From contig CAJNDS010002592.1 of NCBI GenBank assembly GCA_905221605.1, positions 60,001-124,000 of the forward strand: 64,000 bases of DNA, in the 5' to 3' direction. Below are positions 54,619-64,000 of the stretch, piece by piece (the stretch's first letter is position 1; every line of letters begins with the position of its first letter). The DNA is from Symbiodinium natans. Lineage: Eukaryota; Sar; Dinophyceae; Suessiales; Symbiodiniaceae. Both the position numbers and the translations under genes were made by a program. The notes beneath the pieces were generated by a model. The model was not told the DNA's origin, did not search any database, and saw only the letters and a program-made list of their open reading frames with translations.

Positions 54619-55248
54619 TTGTATGACAGCGGGACAGCGCCCCTCAGAGCAAGACAGAGGAACGCTCTACTGGGTGCTGAGCTACGGACTGAAACCACGT
54701 CCAGGGCTTGGACTGCTCAGGACTGCCGGACGTATCGCTGCAATCCCCGATTTATACTGGAAGCTGCATGTCTTTCATGTTCTTGTCGAACGTGGCTCAG
54801 GTTCGGCTCAATATTGGCACCATGCATAGATATGAAAACTGCTTTCATTCCAAGGGCAAGAAAGTACGGTAAGCACAGATCACAGGGCCCTTGCCACAAG
54901 ATCCATGACTGGTTCATGATCCAACCTGTGATTCCTAGAGCCAGCAATACACGGCGAGTAATCCAGCCGTCGCCACCCGAGTGCAGAGCACTTCTTGTCG
55001 AGTCAGAGAACTTCCCGCAACTGTGGCAGCAGAAGGAATCCTTCGAAACAAGAATTTCGCGAACCCAGATTTCTGACATTCGGAATGCTGTTCCAAGGCA
55101 GGCTGGCAAGAGGTCGGGGATGGCTGCGGCAGGCATCCAGCTGCCCGAGACCTTGCAGGTGGCCTGGATCGATGAGACCCAGCACATGTTGATTTCATCA
55201 TATTTCATCACTGTTCACCTCACGTATATGTGCATGCTGCATATATGA
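54619..55248 (+). CDS. Open region of 209 codons, unknown; frame uncertain
   Basis: One plus-strand frame is open throughout; its best part encodes ECRALLVESENFPQLWQQKE, SFETRISRTQISDIRNAV and AAGIQLPETLQVAWIDETQH. A second plus frame (54623-54829) and a 164-codon minus frame overlap it. Such overlap of long frames makes the true coding frame uncertain. Confidence 0.3.
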   Translation: MYDSGTAPLRARQRNALLGAELRTETTSRAWTAQDCRTYRCNPRFILEAACLSCSCRTWLRFGSILAPCIDMKTAFIPRARKYGKHRSQGPCHKIHDWFMIQPVIPRASNTRRVIQPSPPECRALLVESENFPQLWQQKESFETRISRTQISDIRNAVPRQAGKRSGMAAAGIQLPETLQVAWIDETQHMLISSYFITVHLTYMCMLHI

Positions 55249-55261
55249 CAAGTAGCGTCGA

Positions 55262-55540
55262 GTGATTTGCAGAGTGCTGGATGGGAAGGGCGATGATCAT
55301 GCGAAGCGGCTGGACAAGGACTTCCCTCGTCATGCAAAAGCAAGCCATGACTTGCCCAGGAAGCACGCCTTCAATGTGCATCTATACACCAAAGAAGCAC
55401 GTTTTGGCTTGCGAACAAACGGGCAGGCACCACTCACCCCTCATGCATGCAGGACATCGGCCGCCTCAGCCAGGACCTGGCTTTATGTCGAACTAGCTGA
55501 GATGTGTCAACTTTCCACGGGGGTGCGGCACGATCACTGA
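55262..55540 (+). CDS. Putative exon of an unknown protein
   Basis: A 92-codon frame encodes VLDGKGDDHAKRLDKDFPRH, AKASHDLPRKHAFNVHLYTK and EARFGL. It is charged and soluble. An acceptor-like TTTGCAG precedes it. Not recognised. Confidence 0.35.
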   Translation: MICRVLDGKGDDHAKRLDKDFPRHAKASHDLPRKHAFNVHLYTKEARFGLRTNGQAPLTPHACRTSAASARTWLYVELAEMCQLSTGVRHDH

Positions 55541-55562
55541 CAAACAGCCATGATGGAAGAGA

Positions 55563-56022
55563 ATGATGATATATGAGGTGAGAAACCGATTAGTTTGGGA
55601 TTGCACACCTAGAGACGGCACGAAAGGGTCGACTATGTGGAAACCTCCGGGCACGATGCCTTTCAAGATGCTGTCAACTCAGCAGAACACGCGCCGTGAT
55701 GTGTACGTCCCCTTGGAAAGTGTGTCTGTGGCGCGGACATTACTCTCAGACACTTGCCTGCGAACGCTGATTGTCAAGCTTAACAACGAGAGCGGTAATA
55801 GCTCTGATCGAGACTCATGCTGCTCGACGAAGAAGCATTCGAGAAATGCTGCGGGCAATGCTGGTTTGTGTTGACATGCCCCAGAACTGTCAGGAGTGGC
55901 GGCAGCACCGTGACAGCTTCCGCGCCCGCACATCCATGGTGGTGCCTGATGAGCAGCTGTGCCTTGGAGCAAAAGCTTCCTGCTGGGCTCCTGGTTCCTA
56001 TTTTGATCTGGCTGAAGGCTGA
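55563..56022 (+). CDS. Two overlapping exon candidates of an unknown protein
   Basis: The first frame (55563 to about 55790) encodes MWKPPGTMPFKMLSTQQNTR, RDVYVPLESVSVARTLLSDT and CLRTLIVKLNNES. The second (from about 55795 to TGA 56022) encodes ALIETHAARRRSIREMLRAM, LVCVDMPQNCQEWRQHRDSF and MVVPDEQLCLGAKASCWAPG, ending YFDLAEG. Both look strongly coding, but they are in different frames and meet within a few bases. Either a small intron lies near 55710-55795 or there is a frameshift. Not recognised. Confidence 0.45.
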
Positions 56023-56628
56023 AGGGTTTTGATGTGAGCGCACAAGCATCATTGAGTTGACCATACGCATTGAACTCTGAACAGCCAACACTTAAGACCG
56101 AAACGCATGCGCACAATATCTTTCGAAACTTCCAGGCACAGCGCTCTGCACATTATTGTCGTCCTGCGTTTAAGTACAGTGCTCTGTTTGCTTGCTGCAG
56201 TCCCGTTAGTGGCCCTGCCTTGAAGCAGGGTTGCTGCCGCCGCGAATGGACGAACAGAGGACTTTCTTGGCTTTGTGCTGCTTTGGTGTGGACTTCCGGA
56301 TATTTGCGCCGAAAGGAGTGCCGCCAGTTGCTCCAGCGAGGTGTAGCCGGTCCAGAAGCGACTTCAAAGGCGTCTTGGATCCTGCCCAGCTCACAGGGTC
56401 AGCTCGCATACGCTGGCAGTCCAGATAGATTGGATGCAGCAAATGTACTGGTAAACAGCATATAACAGCATTGCGGTTGCTCGACTCCACTCGTGAGGTG
56501 GGCCAGTCTGCCACTCGGAGGCAGTGCTGGTGGTGAGTCATGGTGAGTCAAAAGCACCGAAGGCCAAGCTGATGACAGCAGGCAATGGCTCCAAAGCTTC
56601 GTTCTGTTTGTCCTGCTTTGAAGTCGAG
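56023..56628. other. Region upstream of the second ankyrin gene
   Basis: A short piece at 56321-56341 after GCCGAAAG|G encodes ECRQLLQRG, which looks like the second half of an ankyrin repeat, with AG|GT after it. I could not connect it to the next exon in frame. Confidence 0.3.
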
Positions 56629-58265
56629 GCCTTGATGGCTGCAGCACGAGCAGGAAGCGCAGAGGTGGTTTCGCTACTGCTGGCTGCCCGCGCAGATCCC
56701 AGGCAAAGGGTGGGTTCAGGAGCATCCGAATGATTGTGCACCTGATTGATACCTGTACACTCCAGTAAACCTCCCGTATATTTTGCTCATCTGTCGGAAT
56801 CTGTCGTATCTGTCGACTTTTGCTCGGTCTCGCGGACGCTGCGTGCATCGAAACCCATGGCTCAAATGGCTCCCAGTGCCTTTGGTGGCTGCTTGACTCT
56901 GCTAGACCCCAGTGCTTGCAGCAATTCGCCTCTCACGATTCATTGCATGCTGTGATGTCAGACGCAGCCGGGGATAAGGTCAAAGGTGAAACGATGAGTA
57001 TGCCGTCGAACCGACGTTCAGGTTCAAGGGGGTCTAGTCCACCCAGGACATTCCTTCGAAGGAATGCGAAGTCCAAGCACCTCCATCGGGATGGATCCCG
57101 AGCCAGTGCGTGGCGATGGTTGCTTGGAGGTGTGTGTGTGTGTGTGTGTCATGTTCCCAATCCATGTTTCTGTGCTGTCCAATGTTTCTCTCAGCTGGCT
57201 TGATCCTGGAGCCTCCGGACTGGAGAGGTGGCCCTTTGTGTTTGCACACGTGTGTGGCGCGGGCCGCTCCGCTTGTGTGGCTCATTGGTGTCTGTGTGTG
57301 GAAGCATCCCCTGCGAGTGTCAGCGTTTGGGCCACGCTCGCCTGCTGCATCGCATCGCTGGCATGTATGGCGACATGCTCTTTGCCAGCCTCTTATGGCC
57401 GTTCATGGAACCACCGAGCTAGAGCCTGGCAATCCTACGTAAGTTCTCTCCCCATGGCTGCACAAACAACACCTAAGCACAAACTTGATAACAATATTTC
57501 GAATTCATGGTTTCACCAAAGAAGCTCCAAAATGCAATCTGACGCTCTACAGGGAGCGCTTTCAGCGACCGATTCAGATAACGCACGCGTTATTCGAGCG
57601 CTGGACTTTGAACGAAGCTTAGCAACATGAAGCGCGCATGTCTAAAGAAGCGGCGCCTTCTGCAAGGGTCACAACCTTGTGTGTTCATTCGAGCCAACTT
57701 CGGGATCGCGGTGATGCCCCGTGCTTCACATGAGCAGAGCATTGCAGACCATGCATTGAACCCCACCTGATCTCAGTGCTGCTCGCGGTGGTCACCGCAG
57801 CACGCCGCTGCATTTGGCAGCAGAGCTTGGCCACGGGAAGACGCGTGGCTTTGACTAAGCGCTTCTGACCGTTGCGTTGGTCTATGAGTCTATGACATGA
57901 GCTCAAGCAAACCAGTGCGAGCAATCAATTCCAACATCCTCAATTCGTGGCAGATGCAGACCTTACAATAGCATCAGCGCAGTGACATCGTGCGACTTCT
58001 CAGGATCTGCTTGACGCTGTTATCGGCCCGAGCAGAACCAGAAAAGGCAGATGCACGCGGGACGACGCCAGCCGCCATTGCTTCCGACAAGGAGGCGTGT
58101 TTTGAGCAGAGCTGTCTTAGACTCTTGGACAAGGGGGGGTCCATTCTGTTTGCATCAGTTCAACCTGGATTCCATCGTACTCATGCAGTGGGAGCGGTTG
58201 GAGAGCCAGAGTTGGTGAGAATCTTTGGAGGCTCTTTGGCCGCTTTTTGCAGCAGCCGGCTGTGA
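56629..58265 (+). CDS. Second ankyrin-repeat gene (partial)
   Basis: Exons 56629-56702, 57777-57836 and 57983-58265. They join in frame to ALMAAARAGSAEVVSLLLAA, RADPSAARGGHRS, TPLHLAAELGHGDIVRLL and then SARAEPEKADARGTTPAAIA and SDKEACFEQSCLRLLDKGG. That is three ankyrin repeats plus a tail. Introns begin GC (56703, 1074 bp) and GA (57837); both acceptors are CAG|T, unlike the AG|G rule elsewhere. The repeat-to-repeat distance across the last exon is about six residues too long (RICLTLL after VRLL), an in-frame insertion or an unseen boundary. The 5' part is missing. It may belong to the same family as the 45-49 kb gene. Confidence 0.65.
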
Positions 58266-58373
58266 ACGGGCGCATCTTGCCGTGCAGACGATGTCATGTC
58301 AAACTCCTGGTCCGATTCTGTACGACGTTGGTGTCCACATGGCCTTTTGCCTGGCAAGCCCCACTGGAGTTAC
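58231..58373 (+). CDS. Alternative or following exon with ankyrin-like start
   Basis: After TTTGGAG|G another frame encodes ALWPLFAAAGCERAHLAVQT and then GPILYDVGVHMAFCLASPTG, ending at a perfect GTAAGT donor (58374). It overlaps the end of the previous gene's last open frame, so one of the two readings is wrong. It would mean that the second ankyrin gene continues past 58.2 kb. Confidence 0.35.
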
Positions 58374-59960
58374 GTAAGTTGCGTACTTCCTTGATATGTT
58401 TGCATGCCTAGGCTTCACACGTCGCTGAGTTCAACGACTTCTCCGGAGCCCCAGGGAGGAGGTAATATTGAGAAATCAGGAACAACGTCTTCAAAGTATC
58501 TTGAAGTTGGGGCGTCTTGGAGTATCACCATCATGGTATGTGCATGTTGTGCTTTCTGGTGCTATGGGTGCTGGCCTGGGCAGCTTGCAATGATCAACGA
58601 TGCAGGAGTCGACACTGTGCTCTACGTGGAAGTCTTAGCACAAAGCGTCCAGCAGACATAGGGCCATAGGGTGTAGGAGGGAGACTGAGGCATTTGCTGG
58701 GGATTTGACCGCTAGTCAGGGTTTCCTCAGATTTGGTTTCGCAGCTGCCCTTGTAGTGACGGCTGAGCCTGCATCAATTTCGCATCTTGTCATCCCACGT
58801 GTCCTCGGCAGGGTAGGCACGATAATTCTCTGTATCACCAGCGTCCACCTGGAAACTTGTGCCCACGGACAAGGCCCTCAGTTAGCTGAGGCGACCCAGC
58901 TCTGGCCACAGCACGGCGCGGACTGGCTCGTCCAGGCATCCGTTCCCCATACCTGCCATAACTAGCAGAAAGGCACTGTTTGAACATTGCCCAAGTTGTC
59001 GGTTCCGAAGAGGCGTTGATAGCATTGAGCTCTGGTGTGGTCTTGATCATTGGGTTTTGCCACCGCCCTAGCTCTACAAACTTATTGGCTTGAGGGATTT
59101 TGCCTCGGTGCAGTGGTCGGTGTTCCGGTACGCTTCGGAAGAGCAACTGAGTGCTTGTTCCTCCGAAAGCAGGGCCACGAAAAGCATGGAAGGAAACGCT
59201 AGCGCGCAACTTGCCATCACCAGACATCTAGAATTTTGCTTGCTCTGCAAGGACTCGCGCTGCGCCGGTCGGCCCTATTGACATCTTGGCCTCTGAGCTC
59301 CTCAGCTTGACAAGGTGACATTGGGTTCGTGAGCAGCCAGCCCCAAAGAGAATATCAAAGAGAATGATGATGAAGACTTCGCTCTGAGTCGGAATCTGAC
59401 ATGATGGATAGGTCTGTTTCATCTGACGCTGTTCGATCAATGCCAATTCTTCAGTGGTGGACTGTCTGAGGACTGCCGGCTCTGAAGCCACACCTTCAAG
59501 CTCATCCCAGCTCAGGTCTCTAGGACTCTAGAGACTCTAGATCATCTTGATCGGGTTCATGCTGTGCCTCTGCCTGGAGCCAAAACGGTTCCGGAATTAC
59601 AGCTGTACGGCAGGGAGAACTTTGTAGATAGAAGTGTGACTCCAAGCTCGAAACTTGAAGACTTGCAGTTCACATAGGTGCCGAAAGCATCAGGCAAACG
59701 AAAGGACACCTAAAATGTGGATGTTCTTCTTGTGTGGGCTTGCTACTGTTTCATGACCACCTACCAGAGGCAGCATCACGTTCGGTAAGACTCCATGAAC
59801 GATCATGAACGCATTCACTCGGGGCCCGAAGAGCGGGAACCCACGAACATCCGGGGAGTACCTTCACAAGCGCCGCGAGAGCAGTGACAAAACAAGCGGA
59901 ATCTGCTGGCCTGACATTTTTGCTTGCACGTGCTGCTTCCCTACGACTCTGTTGGCCTAG
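58374..59960. other. Unassigned DNA
   Basis: Several 60-130-codon frames on both strands, none with a domain or clean splice boundaries. Confidence 0.4.
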
Positions 59961-60068
59961 GATGAGCAGAGAGTAGTGGCCTTAGTTGAACTGCACGTAC
60001 GGCTGCTTGAAGCTCGGTTGTTGAGCCAGTCGAAAGACGTCGAGCCTGATGACATCTCAGCCACTGAG
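59961..60068 (+). CDS. Putative 36-codon exon, helical, unknown
   Basis: Bounded by GGCCTAG|G and GAG|GTGAAG. It encodes DEQRVVALVELHVRLLEARL and LSQSKDVEPDDISATE, in phase 0 at both ends. The heptad-like Leu/Val spacing suggests a coiled coil. No neighbouring exon was joined. Confidence 0.4.
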
Positions 60069-60543
60069 GTGAAGAGATGCACCTGTCTCTAAAGCGGCAT
60101 AGTGCTTGACTTCCCAGAGAGCACGTCTTGTTGGAATATCTGGCTTGGGCGTTGTCATCATCCTGTGTGTTGGCACAGGGTGATGCCTGTGGCATGTTGT
60201 AAGCACGCAGGGTTTGTGTTCAAGTGCGTCCTGGGAAGCCTCCACGACACCATGTTACTAATCCGTCTGCTTCGAAGCAAATACGTGGATTGAACGTCAG
60301 AAGGTGATTAAGACAAGTTCCTGGATTGAGCTGCGGCCCAATTTAACTTCTTTGGTTCCTCAATCTCCTGAAGGATGACCGAGGGCCGTCATTATGACAC
60401 CCCCGCTTTCCCTGGGCCGAGCTACGAACACGAGGGAGAGCCACGTCGAAGGACACTGTAGCAAAGATATAAGAAGGGGGGGAGGGTGCTTTCCATTGCT
60501 GTTCCGCTGTCCAGCATTACTAACGAGTGGTTGACCGCAAAAG

Positions 60544-60685
60544 ATGGGCTCTGCCTTGAGTGGTAGTAGCTACGTCAGCTACGGAGCATCAGATAGGAGA
60601 GCATCATTCCGGGCCGCTTTTGAGCGGATCTGGAAGTTATGCATCCCGGGCGCAACGCTCGTCTTGGATGGATCTGCCCTGCAAG
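60544..60685 (+). CDS. Putative first exon of an unknown protein
   Basis: ATG at 60544 (MGSALSGSSYVSYGASDRRA) continues FRAAFERIWKLCIPGATLVL and ends CTGCAAG|GT. The Gly at position 2 and Ser-rich start resemble, weakly, an N-myristoylation context. Family unknown. Confidence 0.35.
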
Positions 60686-61299
60686 GTCTCAGCCTTTTCT
60701 CCTCTGCTCGTAAATGCATGGTTCTTTGATGCCTCATTTGTTCCTTAGATCACAAGCCTTTGGTTTCTTCAAATACTCGGTCAGAAGGCTGCGCAATGCC
60801 CCCGCCGTCCTCGATCCCCTGATGTGCCCAAACTCCAGAGGCAGACAGCTGCACACGTGCGGGGCAGGTCTGGTAAACACTACCCCCGCGATTTCAAGTG
60901 GGGCTGTCCTCAGTTTGCTCAGGAAACGGCTTCGTGTTTCCACAGGGACTGTGCATAGAAGAGTTCAATGCGTGAGGACGACCATGTGTGCAGGCATGCC
61001 GCCTGTGCACAACCATGATGCAAATAATTCCTGCAGGCAGCCTGCCGTTCAGAGTTTCAGACCTGTGTAGAAATTGATGGAGTTGCCATGAACTCTCGCC
61101 TCTGCCTGCCCAGCTGTTTTCCGGGCTGTGTGGGAAGGCGCGCCATGTCGCGCCGATGGGATGTTTGGCCCAAGCTCCCTATGTGCTCGATCATGGTCTG
61201 GGTGCACTGCTGCTAGCGCTTCTACTGCTTTCAACTTTTTTTTTCTGATAGCTAGTGGTGTTAGTATTGATGCTATTGTTGCTACTATCCGCGGCTATT

Positions 61300-61483
61300 G
61301 CAACAGCGACGGCAGCGGCGGCGGCGACGACGACGCCGACGCCGAACCACAACCCCTACCACCACCACCACCACCACCACCACCACCACCACCACCACCA
61401 CCACCACCACCACCACCGCTGTTGCAACAGCGACGGCGACGACCACGACCACGACCACGTGCACGACCACGACGATGACGACG

Positions 61484-61572
<89 letters not shown>

Positions 61573-61622
61573 GACGACGTCGACGACTTCCTCCTCCGCT
61601 ACTGCTACTGCTACTGCTACTG

Positions 61623-61658
<36 letters not shown>

Positions 61659-61665
61659 CTACTAA
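61300..61665 (+). repeat. Trinucleotide and hexanucleotide repeat block
   Basis: In order: GGCGAC/GACGCC units, about 17 CCA or CAC units (61358-61417), about 17 ACGACC hexamers (61440-61575), then TACTGC and TAC units (61598-61665). The flanking CTGTTGCAACAGCGACGGC is near-inverted relative to TATTGCAACAGCGACGGC at 61297. Frames encode poly-His, poly-Thr, His-Asp or poly-Val and are not called as genes. Confidence 0.9.
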
Positions 61666-62284
61666 GAAGGAGTAGATGGAGAGGAGTAGTTGCGGAGGAA
61701 GTACCGCGCCATTCCAGGTGCCGTTAATGAAAGTATATAAAAATAGTGCAGCATTCGTTGAAGACTGGGGAGCTTGCGGTCGACTTTCCTCTGGCCACGG
61801 CCTGTGCTCAAGAACTGAGGATGTGAAAAGGCACGAATAAGCATCACGAACCATGCAAACGTGTGATGAGTTGATACTGAAGTTCACACTTGCGAGGCAT
61901 CGTACGACATGTTAGCAAGACCGGAGAGGGGTAATGGTTCGTGGTTGAGGACGTTCCTTTTCCTTGTCAAGCTTTGCACTTTTATTGTTGTATTCCTATT
62001 GTGACACAGCGGCTGACTACGACTGCCGGACGCCTGGCGGAATCGTCGCTTTCGAGGATTGCGCGAATGTGCGGCACGATGTACATGTTGGGCCAGCAGC
62101 CCTGAGCAGTCCGTTTGCGGCCACGTGGATGATCATCGTATATCCTTCCTGAAATCAATGAGAAATCTGGGTATTGTATGCGCGCATGGCATATGTTTGC
62201 ACATGTATAGTGTTGTAGACTGACCTATTCTTTGCTACTTGTACCAGCGAGTGATTGGACTTTGGGGTCTTTAGGTGGTTTCAG

Positions 62285-62382
62285 GTATCCTCACAAAGAA
62301 GGCATAGCGTACCGGCAAGCTTTGGACGAAATAGAGAGGACTGAGCTCATTGCTGTTGGCCAGCTGCTTGTCACTACTGCAG
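62285..62382 (+). CDS. Putative exon of an unknown protein
   Basis: Bounded by TTTCAG|G and CTGCAG|GTGTCC. It encodes YPHKEGIAYRQALDEIERTE and LIAVGQLLVTTAG, a clear amphipathic helix then a hydrophobic strand. Not recognised; no partner exon was fixed. Confidence 0.4.
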
Positions 62383-63750
62383 GTGTCCCCCGCATTAGTC
62401 AAGGAGATGGGGCCAGTCACAAGTGGCTGGCCAGAATCGCCACATGTCGCCACCGGTAACAGCGGGAACTGCGAGTTGATCTGAGCCGAATCTGAGCACC
62501 AAAGGCGACTCCAGATCTTGGCCCACCGTGAAAGAGTCCACTGCTTGTTCGGCAAACTCCTGCGTGCCAGGTTCCTGGTTCCTGTGCTTCGGAGTGTAGA
62601 ATATAGAAGGGGGCCAAGTGGGTGCCTCGCAAACTGCGAACTTGCTGGAGTCGCTTGAATGGCTGGGAGCGCTGAGGTCTTGGCTGCAGGATGAGAGCCC
62701 CCGGCCACAATGCTACAGTGTTAGAAATCAGGCTTGAGTTAGGTGGATACCTGGCCTCTGTAGAAATGGAATCTAGAACCGGACGCGCGATGGTCACCGC
62801 GAGAGGTTGCTGGCAACATGTCCGCAGCTTGGAGTCAGTGCACAGGTGCTGATTTCTGTTGCCATGCGGAGGCATCGAACAATGGTTTGATGGTGGGCCG
62901 AGTGCCGCACTGATTCATTAAGGCTGCCGCAGCTGCTGCGCACACAACAGGTAAGGAGAACATCGCGCCGTGCGATTCCCAGAGTTGTCAAGTTTGCAAA
63001 CTTAACTAGGATGAAGCACATCACAAGTTTCGGCGCCATGAAACAACACCGACTGAGATCTCCCCTCGCACCCCTCCTGCCCCCAATACCCCCAGCCCCC
63101 CCACTCCACCGACCAAACCTCATCGCAGGGGTCGACTGACTTTTTCGGATTGCTTCTGGCGAATTGTGGTCTTTATGATTTTGAGTTGTGGGGTGTTTTG
63201 TAATTCGATGCTGGGATCGGCTTTGACAGCACGAGTGGAATGGCTGCCGCCAAGAAGGCCTGACATAGGTTCCTTGTAATCTAACATTTTGAGGAATGAG
63301 ACCATGCGGCCCCGCCCACACTCAAGCAGGGGAGTTTGCCAAAGGTTCGCGACTCCCTGCCTTGGTCGTAGCCGTGGCACATGAGCATAAGGCCCAGCCA
63401 GAAGCAACAGAAATCCGGATTAGTCGCCCCTCCTGATTGGGCGACACGCCTGCCTTCATGGCTTTCTTAGCTGCAGCACTAAAATGCTAAATTAAGACCC
63501 AAATTTGAATCCGCTAATCCGATTCCGACAGCAAGCTCCAATCTCCCTAAACACCCGGGGGTTCCCATAAGCAGGATTTAGTAAGTTGAATCCTATCGGA
63601 CGGCCTTAAAATCGAGGGATGGGTGACAACACTCCGCACGCCTCGACAACATCAACTTCAAAACGCTGTTTCAGCGAAAGCAATGTATGTTTGAACTCTG
63701 CCCCCCACGTTAACACTACACATGTCTAGCATGCTCGGCCATGCCATGCC
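62383..63750. other. Unassigned DNA
   Basis: Minus-strand frames of 145-175 codons (62271-63321) overlap one another in different frames and show no domain. A C-rich stretch lies at about 63060-63110. Confidence 0.4.
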
Positions 63751-63957
63751 ATGCCGTTCTCGCGGAGTGTGCTGGTCTTGCTGGCCTCGGCATCATGGGG
63801 CCTGGTGCATGCAGCGCCCAGCTGCCGGAACCCGCTCTTCCCCGTGCACTGGTCAAGAGTGCGCCCGGGGGAAGCTGGCGAAAGTCAACAGAAGCTGTTG
63901 ATTCATTTGATTCCGAATTGCTGGTTGGGTTCAGGTGTTGAGCCCTCGGCACGTTGA
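63751..63957 (+). CDS. Putative secreted or membrane protein, first exon
   Basis: The ATG at 63751 is the last of three in the run ATGCCATGCCATGCC. The N-terminus MPFSRSVLVLLASASWGLVH followed by AAPSCRNP is a textbook signal peptide with a likely cut after VHA. The frame continues for 68 codons to TGA, but a splice may intervene since the window ends 43 bp later. An overlapping 66-codon frame is also open. Family unknown. Confidence 0.4.
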   Translation: MPFSRSVLVLLASASWGLVHAAPSCRNPLFPVHWSRVRPGEAGESQQKLLIHLIPNCWLGSGVEPSAR

Positions 63958-64000
63958 GTCAAGGGAACGAGAAGCTGTTGTGGTTTGAGGGCGTTGGCTT

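Noticed and set aside
61255-61887. Poly-His, poly-Thr and poly-Val frames
   Set aside because: Produced by trinucleotide and hexanucleotide repeats.
1-64000. Plant, green alga or apicomplexan origin (also TTTAGGG telomeres)
   Set aside because: The complete dinoflagellate spliced leader and the GC/GA intron donors point to a dinoflagellate.
1-64000. CRISPR arrays, rRNA, tRNA genes, bacterial operons
   Set aside because: No spaced identical repeats of CRISPR type, no rRNA or tRNA pattern and no compact operon structure were seen. A covariance-model scan would be needed to exclude small RNAs fully.

Overview
The window is dinoflagellate nuclear DNA, probably from Symbiodiniaceae or a close relative. 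Three things seen in the sequence support this. (1) Dozens of TTTAGGG/CCCTAAA arrays. (2) A complete 22-nt dinoflagellate spliced-leader (DinoSL) sequence encoded in the genome at 19364-19385. (3) Genes made of many tiny exons whose introns start with GC or GA far more often than GT and end in AG|G. No bacterial, CRISPR, rRNA or tRNA features were seen.

Layout. From 1 to about 32.5 kb is a subtelomere-like domain. Telomeric arrays in both orientations alternate with short palindromic elements, called families A to F here, and with small GC-rich coding fragments. The fragments include CxxC zinc-binding pieces, two PDZ-like pieces and a coiled coil. One retroposed mRNA copy, made of the DinoSL, a 5' leader and a 268-codon coiled-coil ORF, lies at 19.36-20.4 kb between telomeric arrays. 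From 32.9 to 35.1 kb is a block bounded by A/T-rich inverted repeats. It contains a GTCC minisatellite, about 1 kb of very AT-rich DNA, a 0.4-kb tandem duplication and a long C-rich tract. It forms the boundary to unique DNA.

From 35.1 to 64 kb is gene-bearing DNA. I could thread two genes exon by exon. One is a GDAP2-type protein (macro domain plus CRAL-TRIO domain) at 36.4-39.9 kb. The other is an ankyrin-repeat protein of 15 exons at 45.3-49.1 kb. A second ankyrin gene lies at 56.6-58.3 kb. Other stretches hold exon-like segments of proteins I do not recognise: a membrane protein near 41.2-43.6 kb, a minus-strand 230-codon ORF at 51.4-52.1 kb, exons at 54.4-56.0 kb and single exons near 60.0, 60.6, 62.3 and 63.75 kb. 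In the two well-threaded genes (18 introns with firm boundaries) I count 11 GC, 6 GA... see the gene entries for each individual donor; only two start with GT.

Functions rest on motif recognition by eye. Splice sites were chosen by requiring an open frame and fit to the domain pattern, so transcripts are needed to confirm them. The genes share no obvious pathway; the common theme is genome architecture (telomeric repeats, short palindromic elements, retroposition and non-canonical introns).
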